Shown piece by piece: positions 46,881 to 56,203 of a stretch of 64,000 nucleotides of DNA. The position numbers were made by a program, and so were the translations under genes. Below the pieces are notes generated by a model, which made no database searches, was not told where the DNA came from, and was given only the letters and a program-made list of their open reading frames with translations. The first letter of the stretch is position 1. Each line of letters starts with the position of its first letter. The stretch spans positions 1 to 64,000 of the forward strand of contig CAKPXN010000001.1 of NCBI GenBank assembly GCA_934202095.1. Reading direction: 5' to 3'. This DNA comes from an uncultured Veillonella sp. GTDB taxonomy: Bacteria; Bacillota; Negativicutes; Veillonellales; Veillonellaceae.

Positions 46881-47141
46881 TTATAAAGCATTTACTTTAG
46901 CTGCAAGGTTGGATTTTTTGCGAGCTGCAGTGTTTTTATGAAGTACACCTTTGGAGGCTGCTTTATCAATTACGCTAGTAGCATGAACAAGTGCTTGTTT
47001 TGCTTCTTCTACTGCGCCTGCTTGAACAGCTTCAACGGTTTTACGAGCTGCTGTACGGATTTGAGATTTTACAGCGGCGTTTTTCGCACGACGTTCAGCA
47101 TCCGTTTTTACGCTTCTAATACTGGATTTAATGTTTGGCAA
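46881..47141 (-). CDS. rpsT: 30S ribosomal protein S20
   Basis: An 86-residue basic protein (PNIKSSIRSVKTDAERRAKN, then VIDKAASKGVLHKNTAARKKS) matching S20. A longer frame begins at a GTG inside the SD. The TTG at 47,141 lies 8 bases after AAGGAGG and gives the canonical MPNIKS start, so a TTG start is chosen. Single-gene transcript with its own terminator. Confidence 0.96.
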   Translation of the reverse strand: MPNIKSSIRSVKTDAERRAKNAAVKSQIRTAARKTVEAVQAGAVEEAKQALVHATSVIDKAASKGVLHKNTAARKKSNLAAKVNAL

Positions 47142-47231
47142 TTGAGTCACCTCCTTAAAAATCGTTTCTTATACCTGAATGATTATATCATACAAGATAT
47201 TGTGACGCAAGGATTATATTACACAATACGA

Positions 47232-48404
47232 CTATTTCGTAATATCTTTTAAAAATGATATGCCTACTGCATATGGTGAAAGTCCAAAGTTCGCCAATAC
47301 GGTTTGTCCTATATCGCCAAAACTATGGCGTAAACCTAAATCGATAGCTCCTTTCATACTTGGACTATAGGCAAGTAATGGAACGTGTTCACGCGTATGG
47401 TCTGTGCCATGCCATGTAGGATCATTACCATGGTCAGCTGTGATGATAAGCAAATCATCATCTTTCAATAATGGCAATAATCCACTTAATTGGTAATCAA
47501 AATCTTCGATGGCACGTTTGTAACCTTCTACGTTACGACGATGACCATATAAACTATCAAATTCAACTAAGTTTACCATCATGAGGCCACTTTCAAAGGA
47601 AGAACCTAATAAGTAAGGCACCACATTCATGCCATGAGCATTCGATTTCGTTGGATAGCTTTCATCCCATCCAACATGAGCATAGATATCGCCAATTTTG
47701 CCGACGGCCACCGTCGGAATTTGAGCCGCTTGTAATTCCTGTTGCACCATGCGGTGTTCAGGCATACGGCTATAGTCATGACGATTCGATGTACGCACAA
47801 AATGACCTGGTTTCCCTACAAATGGACGGGCGATAATACGACCTACATAATAGTCACCAACGCATACTTTGTTACGCGTAATTTCGCACATACGATATAA
47901 ATCCTCTAAAGGAATCACATCTTCGTGCGCTGCAATTTGAAATACTGAATCGGCAGAGGTATACACAATAGGTTTCCCCGTTTTCATATGTTCCACGCCA
48001 AGGCGCTCAATGATTTCTGTACCAGATGCAACCTCATTACCAAGATACCCATAACCGGTTTCTTTGGTAAAAGTATCCATCAACTCCTTAGGAAATCCAT
48101 CATAGAATGTTGGAAACGGCACCGTCACAGGATGGCCCATCATTTCCCAATGACCACTGGTTGTATCCTTTCCAGTACTAACTTCCTCCATTTTCCCATA
48201 AGCACCCTTAACAGGTGCTTCATCGGCCTTAATATCCGCAATATTTGCTAAGCCTAGAGAACGCAATGTAGGACAATGAATCAAACCTGCAGTCGATTCA
48301 ATATGACCTAATGTATTAGCCCCTTCATCATTAAATTTTGCGGCGTCTGAGGCATGACCAATGCCAACAGAATCCATAACTAATATAATGATTCTTTTAT
48401 ACAT
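47232..48404 (-). CDS. deoB: Phosphopentomutase DeoB
   Basis: A 390-residue alkaline-phosphatase-superfamily mutase: IIILVMDSVGIGHASDA at the start, TTSGHWEMMG, TADHGNDPTWHGTDHTREHVPLLAYSP at the metal site. It interconverts ribose (deoxyribose) 1- and 5-phosphates. The inner ATG at 48,404 follows GGAAGGAG and is preferred over an upstream frame extension that runs into the Nudix gene. It is coupled to that gene (23-base gap). Confidence 0.95.
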   Translation of the reverse strand: MYKRIIILVMDSVGIGHASDAAKFNDEGANTLGHIESTAGLIHCPTLRSLGLANIADIKADEAPVKGAYGKMEEVSTGKDTTSGHWEMMGHPVTVPFPTFYDGFPKELMDTFTKETGYGYLGNEVASGTEIIERLGVEHMKTGKPIVYTSADSVFQIAAHEDVIPLEDLYRMCEITRNKVCVGDYYVGRIIARPFVGKPGHFVRTSNRHDYSRMPEHRMVQQELQAAQIPTVAVGKIGDIYAHVGWDESYPTKSNAHGMNVVPYLLGSSFESGLMMVNLVEFDSLYGHRRNVEGYKRAIEDFDYQLSGLLPLLKDDDLLIITADHGNDPTWHGTDHTREHVPLLAYSPSMKGAIDLGLRHSFGDIGQTVLANFGLSPYAVGISFLKDITK

Positions 48405-48426
48405 AATAACTCCTTCCAAAGGAAGC

Positions 48427-48960
48427 TTATTTAAGATATGGCATAGCAAGCATAAGTGCTGCTAGTGATTTACTATCCTTAATTTGTTCTGCCTTAATAG
48501 CCTCTAATAATTCAGGCAATGTATAGTATTCAAGTTCTACGTATTCATCAGGATCCCAATGTGTTTCACCCATGGTAAGGTCTTTGGCTAAGTATAGATG
48601 CAATACTTCGTTACAGAAACCAGGACTTGTGGCAATGGTACCTAATGAAATCCATTCCTTAGCGCGGTAACCAGTTTCCTCTGCCAATTCACGTTTAGCA
48701 CAATTAATAGGTTCTTCGTTAGAATCTAATTTACCTGCAGGAATTTCAAGCAAAGGTTGTTGTAAAGCATAACGGAATTGGCGTTCCATTACAATTTTAT
48801 TGTCTTCAGTAACAACAACAATAGCGGTAGCACCCGGATGATGCACCACCTCACGCCACGCATCATTACCATTTACATCAGCTATATCATAAGTGACCTT
48901 AATTAGTTTACCATCAAACTTCATTTCGCTAGATTTTTGTATTTCTTTGCTAATTGCCAT
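48427..48960 (-). CDS. Nudix hydrolase, ADP-ribose pyrophosphatase type
   Basis: A 177-residue protein with a complete Nudix box (G-x5-E-x7-REL-x-EETGY in GKLDSNEEPINCAKRELAEETGY, residues about 74-96), preceded by QFRYALQQPLLEIPAG, typical of ADP-ribose/sugar-nucleotide pyrophosphatases. Its product ribose 5-phosphate could feed DeoB downstream, with which it forms a two-gene operon. Confidence 0.93.
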   Translation of the reverse strand: MAISKEIQKSSEMKFDGKLIKVTYDIADVNGNDAWREVVHHPGATAIVVVTEDNKIVMERQFRYALQQPLLEIPAGKLDSNEEPINCAKRELAEETGYRAKEWISLGTIATSPGFCNEVLHLYLAKDLTMGETHWDPDEYVELEYYTLPELLEAIKAEQIKDSKSLAALMLAMPYLK

Positions 48961-49103
48961 ACTTAATTCCTCGTATATATAAAATGATTGTTATGTTATA
49001 AAACCTACAACTCATTATAGCACAAATTATGTACACCAAAAGAAGGTTCCTACTCGTCATATTGTGACAAATAGGAACCTGTGTTAATGAGATTATATAG
49101 ATG

Positions 49104-50720
49104 TTAAGCTACCTTTACATAGCCTTGTAATGCTGTATCTACAATACTACATTTGGCATCTAGTTCTGCTTTGAGTGCCGTTTCAGGATCGAGTTCTCTA
49201 GATACTACCATATCTACGATAGACTTAGAGAATCCAGATACGAGAACGACACCACTTGGATGCATTTGTACAGGAATTGTATTATGTGCATAGACAGATA
49301 CGTTCCAGAAAATTAGCCTTGGCATAGTATACCCAAGGGCCTCAAATTTCTGGCGACATGATTCAACAACGGTCTTGTTATCCTCATGCTTTGTAGCCTG
49401 ATCAAACTGCATATCAGAAATAACGAGACACGCTGAAGGTAACTCCTCTTGACGCAGATGATTTTTTACAGCTGTATCTAGAACTAAGTCAAATGTTGCC
49501 TCTATATCCGTATTGCTGTAATCATCAAAGCGATGCAATCGTCTAAGCTTATCGCGTAAAGTTTCACACATCGAAATATCTACCATCTGAGGGCGATTGC
49601 TAAAGGTAATGAATCGATTTTTAAAGGATTCATTCTTATTATGCTGTGCACAATACAGTGCAATAGAGTCTGCTACGCTAAGTGCGGTGACGGAACTATT
49701 GCCAGATAGTTGTTGCCCCATAGATCCAGACCCATCTCGTATAACTAAGATATCGTCATAATCCTTAGGTGCCTCCTGCGCATTCCATAATTGCTCTAGC
49801 GTTTCGTCATAAGGATTTAGACTACTATCCCAGCAACTATCCGCCTTTACATAGGCTTGCACGATATCATATAAGAACATAGAATTTGCATTAATCTTAA
49901 CAGAATCGTCTCCCTTTTGTAATGATGTAAGATACGCCTTGCGACGTTCTTCATCATGTTTTAAAAAGGCATTACGATATTTAAGGTTAGCCTTAGATGG
50001 TACATGATTATAGTTAATATCGTTCCATTGGTTGAGCGATGCCTTTCGATCGACTACCGCTAGATGTTCGCGTAACCTTGATAAGGTTTTACGATACTCT
50101 CGTGCATTTAGATGTAACAAGGATTGCAAAATAACAGCCTCAGAACGTTTCTGCTTAGACGATGTATTATTGGATGGCATCCATTTCGCTAACAAACTAA
50201 TAGAGTCGCCGAGTCCACACCCCATTACATCACGTCTAAACTGATTGGCAATTAATTCACCTAGTCCATCGTGTAAAATACCGCTTGTCGTATCAAAGAA
50301 GATGCGTAGCACATCATCCCAACGACCATAGTTCCACAACTCAGTACCGATGATAAACTGCAATGCCATCTCTGGATGCAAGTCACCGATTTTAGTGAAC
50401 ATCATGCGGAATACATCACGCTCACCAAGGCCTAGCTTAATATGGCGGACATACATAAGCCATTTCATGGTATAAAGAGGGTCTTCTTCGTAGGATGTAA
50501 TGAATAAACGCAGCGCTTCTACTGCATCCATAGCGCGATCTGCACCATAGAAATATCGGTTATGTTTACTTTTACCATAGAAGTCAACTGCAACCTGACG
50601 CAATGCAGGCACAGAGAAATTAAGATCTACAAGAGGACTGCCACTTGTACGATACGCAGTACCATCATTAGCAGTATAAGATTTTTCATTGTTTGTTAAA
50701 GCGTCCATAAATGTATTCAT
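49104..50720 (-). CDS. DUF2828 protein, Ro60/TROVE-like layout with vWA domain
   Basis: A 538-residue protein. The N-terminal helical half has DUF2828 landmarks: DPLYTMKWLMYVRHIKLGLGERDVFR, WNYGRWDDVLRIF, LLAKWMPSNNTSSK, REYRKTLSRLREHL, INYNHVPSKANLKYRNAF. The C-terminal von Willebrand A domain has the MIDAS motif DGSGSMGQ, then FITFSNRP, YSNTDIEATFDLVL and SDMQFDQA. This helical-repeat plus vWA plan equals that of Ro60/TROVE proteins, which bind Y RNA; RNA binding here is inference. The ATG at 50,720 after AAGGAGAT is the start; the longer frame runs through the structured leader. Confidence 0.85.
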   Translation of the reverse strand: MNTFMDALTNNEKSYTANDGTAYRTSGSPLVDLNFSVPALRQVAVDFYGKSKHNRYFYGADRAMDAVEALRLFITSYEEDPLYTMKWLMYVRHIKLGLGERDVFRMMFTKIGDLHPEMALQFIIGTELWNYGRWDDVLRIFFDTTSGILHDGLGELIANQFRRDVMGCGLGDSISLLAKWMPSNNTSSKQKRSEAVILQSLLHLNAREYRKTLSRLREHLAVVDRKASLNQWNDINYNHVPSKANLKYRNAFLKHDEERRKAYLTSLQKGDDSVKINANSMFLYDIVQAYVKADSCWDSSLNPYDETLEQLWNAQEAPKDYDDILVIRDGSGSMGQQLSGNSSVTALSVADSIALYCAQHNKNESFKNRFITFSNRPQMVDISMCETLRDKLRRLHRFDDYSNTDIEATFDLVLDTAVKNHLRQEELPSACLVISDMQFDQATKHEDNKTVVESCRQKFEALGYTMPRLIFWNVSVYAHNTIPVQMHPSGVVLVSGFSKSIVDMVVSRELDPETALKAELDAKCSIVDTALQGYVKVA

Positions 50721-51081
50721 AGTTTTTATCTCCTTGGCATATAAAAAACCGCTGCGGATTATCACAACGTAAATTTTGAAAGCAAAATAAACAAGACAAC
50801 CGTGAGCGGTTACAATACAAAGTTCAAGACAATTACTAACCTCACTGAGGCTAAGGATAACTAGACACGATACTCTAGACCAAAGGGTCTCCAAAATCGC
50901 TTTTTCTGGTTAAATCATCGAGAGTTGCTGCTAGTGTCTAACCTTATGAATCGTTTATGAACGATAACTATGAAATTATACTAGATTCTATACTCATCTT
51001 AATCAAGTTATGTATGTGATAGGATTGCTGTTAGAATCTAAGTCTTTCTGTTCTACATGTTGGTGAGTTCTTTCACCTGAT
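50721..51081 (-). ncRNA. Long structured leader, candidate Y-RNA-like transcript
   Basis: About 360 transcribed bases between a consensus promoter and the DUF2828 start, with no coding frame. At 50,945-50,853 the ends pair (AAGG/CCTT, then TAGACAC/GTGTCTA, then ACTCT/AGAGT) and enclose two hairpins (CC-AAAA/TTTTGG and AGACC-CTTT-GGTCT), a roughly 93-nt branched RNA. Other hairpins are GGTGA/TCACC at the 5' end and CCTC/GAGG near 50,840. AACCGCT (50,811-50,805) can pair either locally with CGGTT or with AGCGGTT next to TTTTTT (50,753-50,742), which suggests an attenuator or the 3' end of a small RNA. Confidence 0.55.
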
Positions 51082-51087
51082 GATGTA

Positions 51088-51116
51088 ATTATAATACACG
51101 TATCCGTGTGTGTCAA
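51088..51116 (-). promoter_or_regulatory. Consensus promoter of the DUF2828 locus with embedded operator-like palindrome
   Basis: TTGACA (51,116-51,111), exactly 17 bases, and TATAAT (51,093-51,088): both hexamers are perfect. Inside the spacer is the inverted repeat ACACG-GATA-CGTGT (51,109-51,096), positioned where a repressor would occlude RNA polymerase. Confidence 0.88.
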
Positions 51117-51199
51117 TAACTTTTTTTAACATTTTGCTTTTCTTGAAAGTTAGAACTAGCAACACACTTATACTGTATCGCTAGTTCCATATAGTTCTA

Positions 51200-51685
51200 C
51201 TAATACTCTGCCTCTACGCGCCAAATTTCATCAACCAACCATTTCATTGGTCCCCACGAAGGTTTAAATACTCTTGCTGCCATACCTTCTATACTAAGTT
51301 GTGTGGATTCTAGTTGACCTGTTTTACACCAAAGAGCAAAGTGCTCACAATTATGATTAAATAAATTATAGTCTCCTTTTCCAATCATAGATCTAGCACG
51401 TTGTACAGTTTTACGCGGCCCATAAAAGCTAGCAGTTACATCAGAGTCTTGGAAAATAGATAATAAACTATCGTCCTCAGCAATATATAAGGTATCTCCG
51501 TCACAAAACTCTTCAATGCTAGTTTCTGCAATGCGTCCATCTAATGGAGAATCCCCTTTTACATAATGAATAATTTTATGATAACCCGCATATACGCCAT
51601 AATGTTGATATAAGTTACGGCCTAATAATCCACTACGTCGTTCACAAAAAACAATATCACCTAATTTTAACTTTTTTGAAGCCAT
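51200..51685 (-). CDS. LRAT/NC-domain protein
   Basis: A 161-residue protein of the LRAT branch of the NlpC/P60 fold: GDIVFCERRSG at the start, the histidine region HYGVYAGYHKIIHYV (H28, H40) and the catalytic cysteine in FNHNCEHFALWCKTG (C113). All catalytic residues seem present. Family members are thiol acyltransferases or hydrolases; the substrate is unknown. No signal peptide. It follows a small hypothetical gene by 22 bases at the edge of the accessory region. Confidence 0.82.
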   Translation of the reverse strand: MASKKLKLGDIVFCERRSGLLGRNLYQHYGVYAGYHKIIHYVKGDSPLDGRIAETSIEEFCDGDTLYIAEDDSLLSIFQDSDVTASFYGPRKTVQRARSMIGKGDYNLFNHNCEHFALWCKTGQLESTQLSIEGMAARVFKPSWGPMKWLVDEIWRVEAEY

Positions 51686-51707
51686 TATTACTCTCCCATA
51701 CGACTCG

Positions 51708-52052
51708 TTATTTATGATTATTTATATACGTAATAATATCGTCTAAAGAAATATTTTGATTCTTACCTCGTAATAATCTCCATACCTTTCTTACTAATTT
51801 ATAGAACAGATATAACCCAGCCAATGGCCAGAATACACCAAGTGGATTATGTTCAAATGGATTCCGTGGATAAGGAAACGGTCCATGTATAGGTCCTATA
51901 ATATTAGGCCATTTATGTTCTTGATACACCCCATCAGGATGAACACCGGTTTTATTTCTATTAGAAGAAATATACTCTACTACATCCTCGTATAATTTAG
52001 GATCCTCTTTTTTTACACTTTCAAGAGCTTCTTTAATAACATCTGTCTTCAT
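51708..52052 (-). CDS. Small hypothetical protein with a membrane segment
   Basis: A 114-residue protein: an acidic N-terminal part (KTDVIKEALESVKKEDPKLYEDVVEYI), a Pro/His-rich middle (PNIIGPIHGPFPYPRNPFEHN), one hydrophobic segment (VFWPLAGLYLFYKLV) and a basic stop-transfer. I recognise no family. AGAGGTG and a 6-base spacer choose the ATG at 52,052. A broken copy of its 5' half lies at 56,098-56,203, so it belongs to a duplicated accessory unit. It probably shares a transcript with the LRAT gene. Confidence 0.7.
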   Translation of the reverse strand: MKTDVIKEALESVKKEDPKLYEDVVEYISSNRNKTGVHPDGVYQEHKWPNIIGPIHGPFPYPRNPFEHNPLGVFWPLAGLYLFYKLVRKVWRLLRGKNQNISLDDIITYINNHK

Positions 52053-52238
52053 ACCATACACCTCTATACTACAAACAATATTAGAATAACTAACTGATTA
52101 CATCTATATTGTACAAAAGCAGATGTGTATAAAACTACGCATTAATAATATATTTAATTAATATTAAATCTTTCAAGCAAGAAAATTAATTATAATACTA
52201 TACAAATCTGTTTTACATCTAATAGAAAGCTATAAAGA

Positions 52239-54203
52239 TTAAAATTCTTCTCCTATAATTTTTATAACGGATTTATTACCGGTTTTTAATGCCCTTTTCA
52301 GCCACTCCATAGCCTTAACTGGATTTTTATCAACTCCTCTTCCATAAAAATATAAGAATCCTATTTTAAGCATAACTATAGCTGCATCATTTTTATTTTC
52401 ATAATTTTCATAAGCCATATTATATAATTTAAAAGCTGTATTAAATTCTTTTTTATCCGAATATATATCAGCCATACTTACTAAGGCTTGAACCTCACCA
52501 TGTGTAGAAGCTAATTTATACCACTCAATAGCCTTTTCACTACTTTTAATGATTCCAAGCCCTTCTTCATACATTTTACCAATATTAAATTCTGCCCTAC
52601 CATAATTAAATCTAGCGGCCATTTTAAAATAAAACATAGCTAAATCATAGTCCTGCTCTATTTTATATCCACTATAATATTTATCTCCCAATAAATACAT
52701 GGCTTTATAATTATTATTATTTATTGCATCCTCATATAACTTAATAATATTATTCATATCACATTGATCAGATGCTTTTTTCCATAATATACCGGCAAGC
52801 TCAAATTTAGAATTGCTGATGAGTTCTTTATTTTCTGAATTATTAATGCAAATTTGATAATTTTTTTCAGCTAAATCTTTATTTACTTCAATCCCCTTAC
52901 CATAATCATACGCATAACCTAATAAATAAGCACAATCATATTTTCCACTAGAAATTCCTTTTTCACAAAGATTAATAGCTTCATTAACATTATATAGATT
53001 GAATTTTTCATCAAATAATAATTCTGCTAATGGATATATTGAATCCAAATTACCATTTTCATAACTCTTATGTAAATATTCATATGCTTGTAAATAATCT
53101 TTATCTATTTTAAAATTTATACCTTTAAAATATAGTTCACTAGCATACTCTTCTATTTTTATTTTAGTATATGATTGATAGTTATCTAAGTCACCATCAA
53201 TCATAATATTTTTTTCCTGAGATAAATAATTAAGATTTGATATTAACTCTATTAAAAAATCATACATTTCAATTGAACGGTCAATATCGATATAGTATTT
53301 ATAAAAAATATAATCCTGGATATAGTTTCTTACAATCGTATAATCATTAAACTTAGACTTTGAAAATTCTTTACAAGTATTAAGTAAGAAATATTCATCA
53401 TCATAAAATTTATTTATTTTATTTAATACTAACGGAGTTACTAAAAGTGACTTATTCTCGGTATCATCAATAGAAATACAATCAAAATATTTAGATCTTA
53501 AGTTTGCATCGTTGTAAATAGTTAATATACTATCTAAAAAATTGATTTTATCATTTGGATTTATATCTAATTTTCTTAAAGCGCCTTTTAATAAGAGTAA
53601 ATCATCATCATCCCAGTTTCTCTTAGTTTTATCAAAAAAATCACGTGCAAGACAGACTATTTTTGACAGATTATCTAATTGAATATAATTACAGCCATTA
53701 AACTCACGATCAGGTAATGTTAAAAACCATTTGATGAATTTATCATTTGCTTCTAAATTATTTATACGTTTATTGGTTGATTCCACATAAGATTCAATTA
53801 TACTGTATAAATTATTAATATCTCCAGAAAGATTTTCTCTTATTAAATTTAGCTTCCTATTGATAGAATATATTAAGTCCAAAGAAACTAAATGTTCTTC
53901 CATCAATTTTTTTAGAGTTAATTCCGCTAAATAATGTGACTGAATTAGATTATTTGAAATTTTATCTCTTAATTTATTATTAGCTCCTGTAATTACACCT
54001 AAAAAGCTCTGCATAAAATTTTTAGATTTTAATTCTCTTTGTGCCTCTTCTGCACTAGCTAATAACTCAATGCTATCAAAAACTAATTTGTTGATAACAA
54101 ATTTATCTTCTCTAAAAATCTGAATTGCATTTTCTATGGACTTATTAATTAGAAATTTATCATCATCAATAGCATCAATTATATTTACTGATTTATTTTT
54201 CAT
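52239..54203 (-). CDS. Sel1-repeat protein, partner of the nuclease-like gene
   Basis: A 654-residue protein. The N-terminal part (residues 1-170) is helical, with a segment SFLGVITGANNKLRDKISNNLIQSHYLAELTLKKLMEE. The C-terminal part (about 355-645) holds Sel1-type helical repeats such as AYLLGYAYDYGKGIEVNKDLAEKNY, AMFYFKMAARFNYGRAEFNIG and FLYFYGRGVDKNPVKAMEWL. No catalytic motif or signal is seen, so a scaffold or sensor role is likely (inference). Its start overlaps the upstream gene by 11 bases. Base composition is very AT-rich. The function is unknown. Confidence 0.8.
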   Translation of the reverse strand: MKNKSVNIIDAIDDDKFLINKSIENAIQIFREDKFVINKLVFDSIELLASAEEAQRELKSKNFMQSFLGVITGANNKLRDKISNNLIQSHYLAELTLKKLMEEHLVSLDLIYSINRKLNLIRENLSGDINNLYSIIESYVESTNKRINNLEANDKFIKWFLTLPDREFNGCNYIQLDNLSKIVCLARDFFDKTKRNWDDDDLLLLKGALRKLDINPNDKINFLDSILTIYNDANLRSKYFDCISIDDTENKSLLVTPLVLNKINKFYDDEYFLLNTCKEFSKSKFNDYTIVRNYIQDYIFYKYYIDIDRSIEMYDFLIELISNLNYLSQEKNIMIDGDLDNYQSYTKIKIEEYASELYFKGINFKIDKDYLQAYEYLHKSYENGNLDSIYPLAELLFDEKFNLYNVNEAINLCEKGISSGKYDCAYLLGYAYDYGKGIEVNKDLAEKNYQICINNSENKELISNSKFELAGILWKKASDQCDMNNIIKLYEDAINNNNYKAMYLLGDKYYSGYKIEQDYDLAMFYFKMAARFNYGRAEFNIGKMYEEGLGIIKSSEKAIEWYKLASTHGEVQALVSMADIYSDKKEFNTAFKLYNMAYENYENKNDAAIVMLKIGFLYFYGRGVDKNPVKAMEWLKRALKTGNKSVIKIIGEEF

Positions 54204-55845
54204 TTCCTAAACTCCTAGTCTCAGACAAAGTTTTTTGAATTCTCTCTTTTTTTTCATTTATGCTTGACTCTAATTCAAGCATTGTAATCTTATGACTATA
54301 TTCATCATCCACTATATCACTTAAAATTATTTCTTTTTCAGAACCAATAATATTAAATTGATTAGTTACATATAAAGCTTTTTGAGCTGAATAAGTTGAA
54401 GTATGTCGATTTAATATTTTAGCTGCAATATCTTGCGGATCAAGTTGGGAACTCTCTGAAATATAAAACATATTATTCTCAAGCTTGTCTAAGACTCTAC
54501 TTATACCTTTCGTCAAAATAATTTGCCCAGGAATACGTACTCTTGTTCGCCACACAATAATTGATTGAATGCACTTTTCAATCAATTCATCTGCAAATCT
54601 TATCCTATCTTCAGATGCATACATTTCTAATAATTTACTGTATACTAAACACCCTCTAAGAACTTCAACTGCAAGATCTAACTCACTTTTACTTAACAAA
54701 TATTCATTAGCAAGAATAGCAAATCTGTTATTTACAATCTCAATAAGTTTAACAGCATCATCTTCTATAAATTGATTTAATAATCTTCTCATAGCTTCAG
54801 AGCTTAAACCAGTCCCTATAATACTACCAATAATAACTCCTACAGGCCCTAATGGTGCTAGTAATACACCTACTACACCTCCACCTATCAATCCACTAAC
54901 TAATGTTGTGACCTCTTTAAAAAGCTGTTTTCCTGATATTTTTCCTTGTGCATAATGAAAAATATCATTACTACTTAATACTAATACAGTCACTACTTGA
55001 GTTATAAAATTACCTCTCAATAATTTAGCTAAATTTTTACTTGCAGCAGCACCATAAATAGGTGCACCATCTCTTATCGCAGCAAGCAATTGTTTTCTAA
55101 CAGTACTAGGTAGTAATTTAACTAGCTCATTAGACGGTTTAATCAATAAATTACTAACGCCTGTTTTCGTAATTTGAGATGAAACAACTGAAGTTACAAA
55201 AGCAATCCCACCTGCTTGTATACCAGAATACATAGCTATATATAATGCGGTATCTAAATCTTCACCATTCCATAAGGCTCTAGCTAAAATAATAGTGGAT
55301 GAAATACCAGCTGCACTTAAACCAATAACTGCACCATGAGCCGCATCGAACACAAGCGACTCTACTGTTCCAGCCTTTGCAATATTGATAGCCTGTTTTA
55401 ATGTAATATTTCCTTTTCTTATAATTTTTGATGCATCTTTAGGATTTTTACACCCAGGCACTTGCCCTTTTCTAATTTTTTCTTCCATAATTCGAATAGC
55501 TTCATCATATTGATCAGATGGTACTTCTAATTGCATTGGGTTTCCATTACTATCCAAGTAACGATATTTACCATTCTTAAATCCTGAATTTACAGAAGCA
55601 TTAGCATTTTGGCAATATTTCGTTTGTATAAGTTGTCCATCAACAATTCGATCTGGACCATTCTTAGCATTGTCATCACCAAGTATTTCTGCATTTCTCC
55701 CATTTATCGTGTCATATAAATTATTACCTTGTTCCGCAGCATATCCATGTCCTTGTCGGCCATTAAACCTAAGTAATTTATCATTATGAGCTATCGTTTC
55801 ATTTTGACTATAATATAAAACTTTTTTCTTTTTCTTATCACTCAT
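54193..55845 (-). CDS. Membrane protein with N-terminal PD-(D/E)XK-like nuclease motif
   Basis: A 550-residue protein. Residues about 30-130 hold E39 (GYAAEQGN), D65 (NGPDRIVDG) and Q74-x-K76 (IQTKY), a spacing compatible with the PD-(D/E)XK nuclease core in its QxK variant. Residues about 150-370 are Gly/Ala-rich with several hydrophobic segments (e.g. LVSGLIGGGVVGVLLAPLGPVGVIIGSIIGTGL), resembling pore or membrane-insertion regions. The C-terminal third is helical. I recall similar unnamed proteins in other bacteria but no established function. Paired with the Sel1 gene, it may be a conflict or defence cassette (inference). Confidence 0.7.
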   Translation of the reverse strand: MSDKKKKKVLYYSQNETIAHNDKLLRFNGRQGHGYAAEQGNNLYDTINGRNAEILGDDNAKNGPDRIVDGQLIQTKYCQNANASVNSGFKNGKYRYLDSNGNPMQLEVPSDQYDEAIRIMEEKIRKGQVPGCKNPKDASKIIRKGNITLKQAINIAKAGTVESLVFDAAHGAVIGLSAAGISSTIILARALWNGEDLDTALYIAMYSGIQAGGIAFVTSVVSSQITKTGVSNLLIKPSNELVKLLPSTVRKQLLAAIRDGAPIYGAAASKNLAKLLRGNFITQVVTVLVLSSNDIFHYAQGKISGKQLFKEVTTLVSGLIGGGVVGVLLAPLGPVGVIIGSIIGTGLSSEAMRRLLNQFIEDDAVKLIEIVNNRFAILANEYLLSKSELDLAVEVLRGCLVYSKLLEMYASEDRIRFADELIEKCIQSIIVWRTRVRIPGQIILTKGISRVLDKLENNMFYISESSQLDPQDIAAKILNRHTSTYSAQKALYVTNQFNIIGSEKEIILSDIVDDEYSHKITMLELESSINEKKERIQKTLSETRSLGNEK

Positions 55846-56009
55846 GATATCCCCTTACATTTTTAGCTCTATAGAAAAATATATGAAATGATATTAGTTA
55901 ATTATATTATCACTTCATCTATACTTCATCTTATATTTTAATTCTTTCTTACTAATTTTTCTATAGTTGATAAGAACATTATATTAATGAAAATGCGTAT
56001 TTTTTTGTA

Positions 56010-56044
56010 CATAAAAACCACCCAATTTTTGTTGGGTGGCTTTG
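56010..56044 (-). terminator. Terminator of the accessory biosynthetic operon
   Basis: On the minus strand AAAGCCACCCAA pairs with TTGGGTGGTTTTT around AAAAA-containing loop, followed by T-rich sequence. It lies downstream of the cupin gene and the pseudogene fragment. Confidence 0.8.
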
Positions 56045-56097
56045 ACTATAAGGGTTATAAATTTCATTATAAATGATACACATCTTTAAGCTGAATA

Positions 56098-56203
56098 TCG
56101 GTTTTATTTCTATTAGAAGAAATATATTTTACTACATCCTTGTATTATTTTGGGTTTTCTTTATTACACTTTCAAGAGTCCCTCTAATAACATCTGTTTT
56201 CAT
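56098..56203 (-). pseudogene. Broken copy of the 51,708-52,052 gene
   Basis: This stretch matches 51,948-52,052 at roughly 85% by eye, including the start codon and upstream leader as far as about 56,265. A one-base deletion in the T-rich part shifts the frame after about 12 codons (KTDVIRGTLESV), and the 3' two thirds of the gene are missing. It marks the far end of a duplicated segment. Confidence 0.8.
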
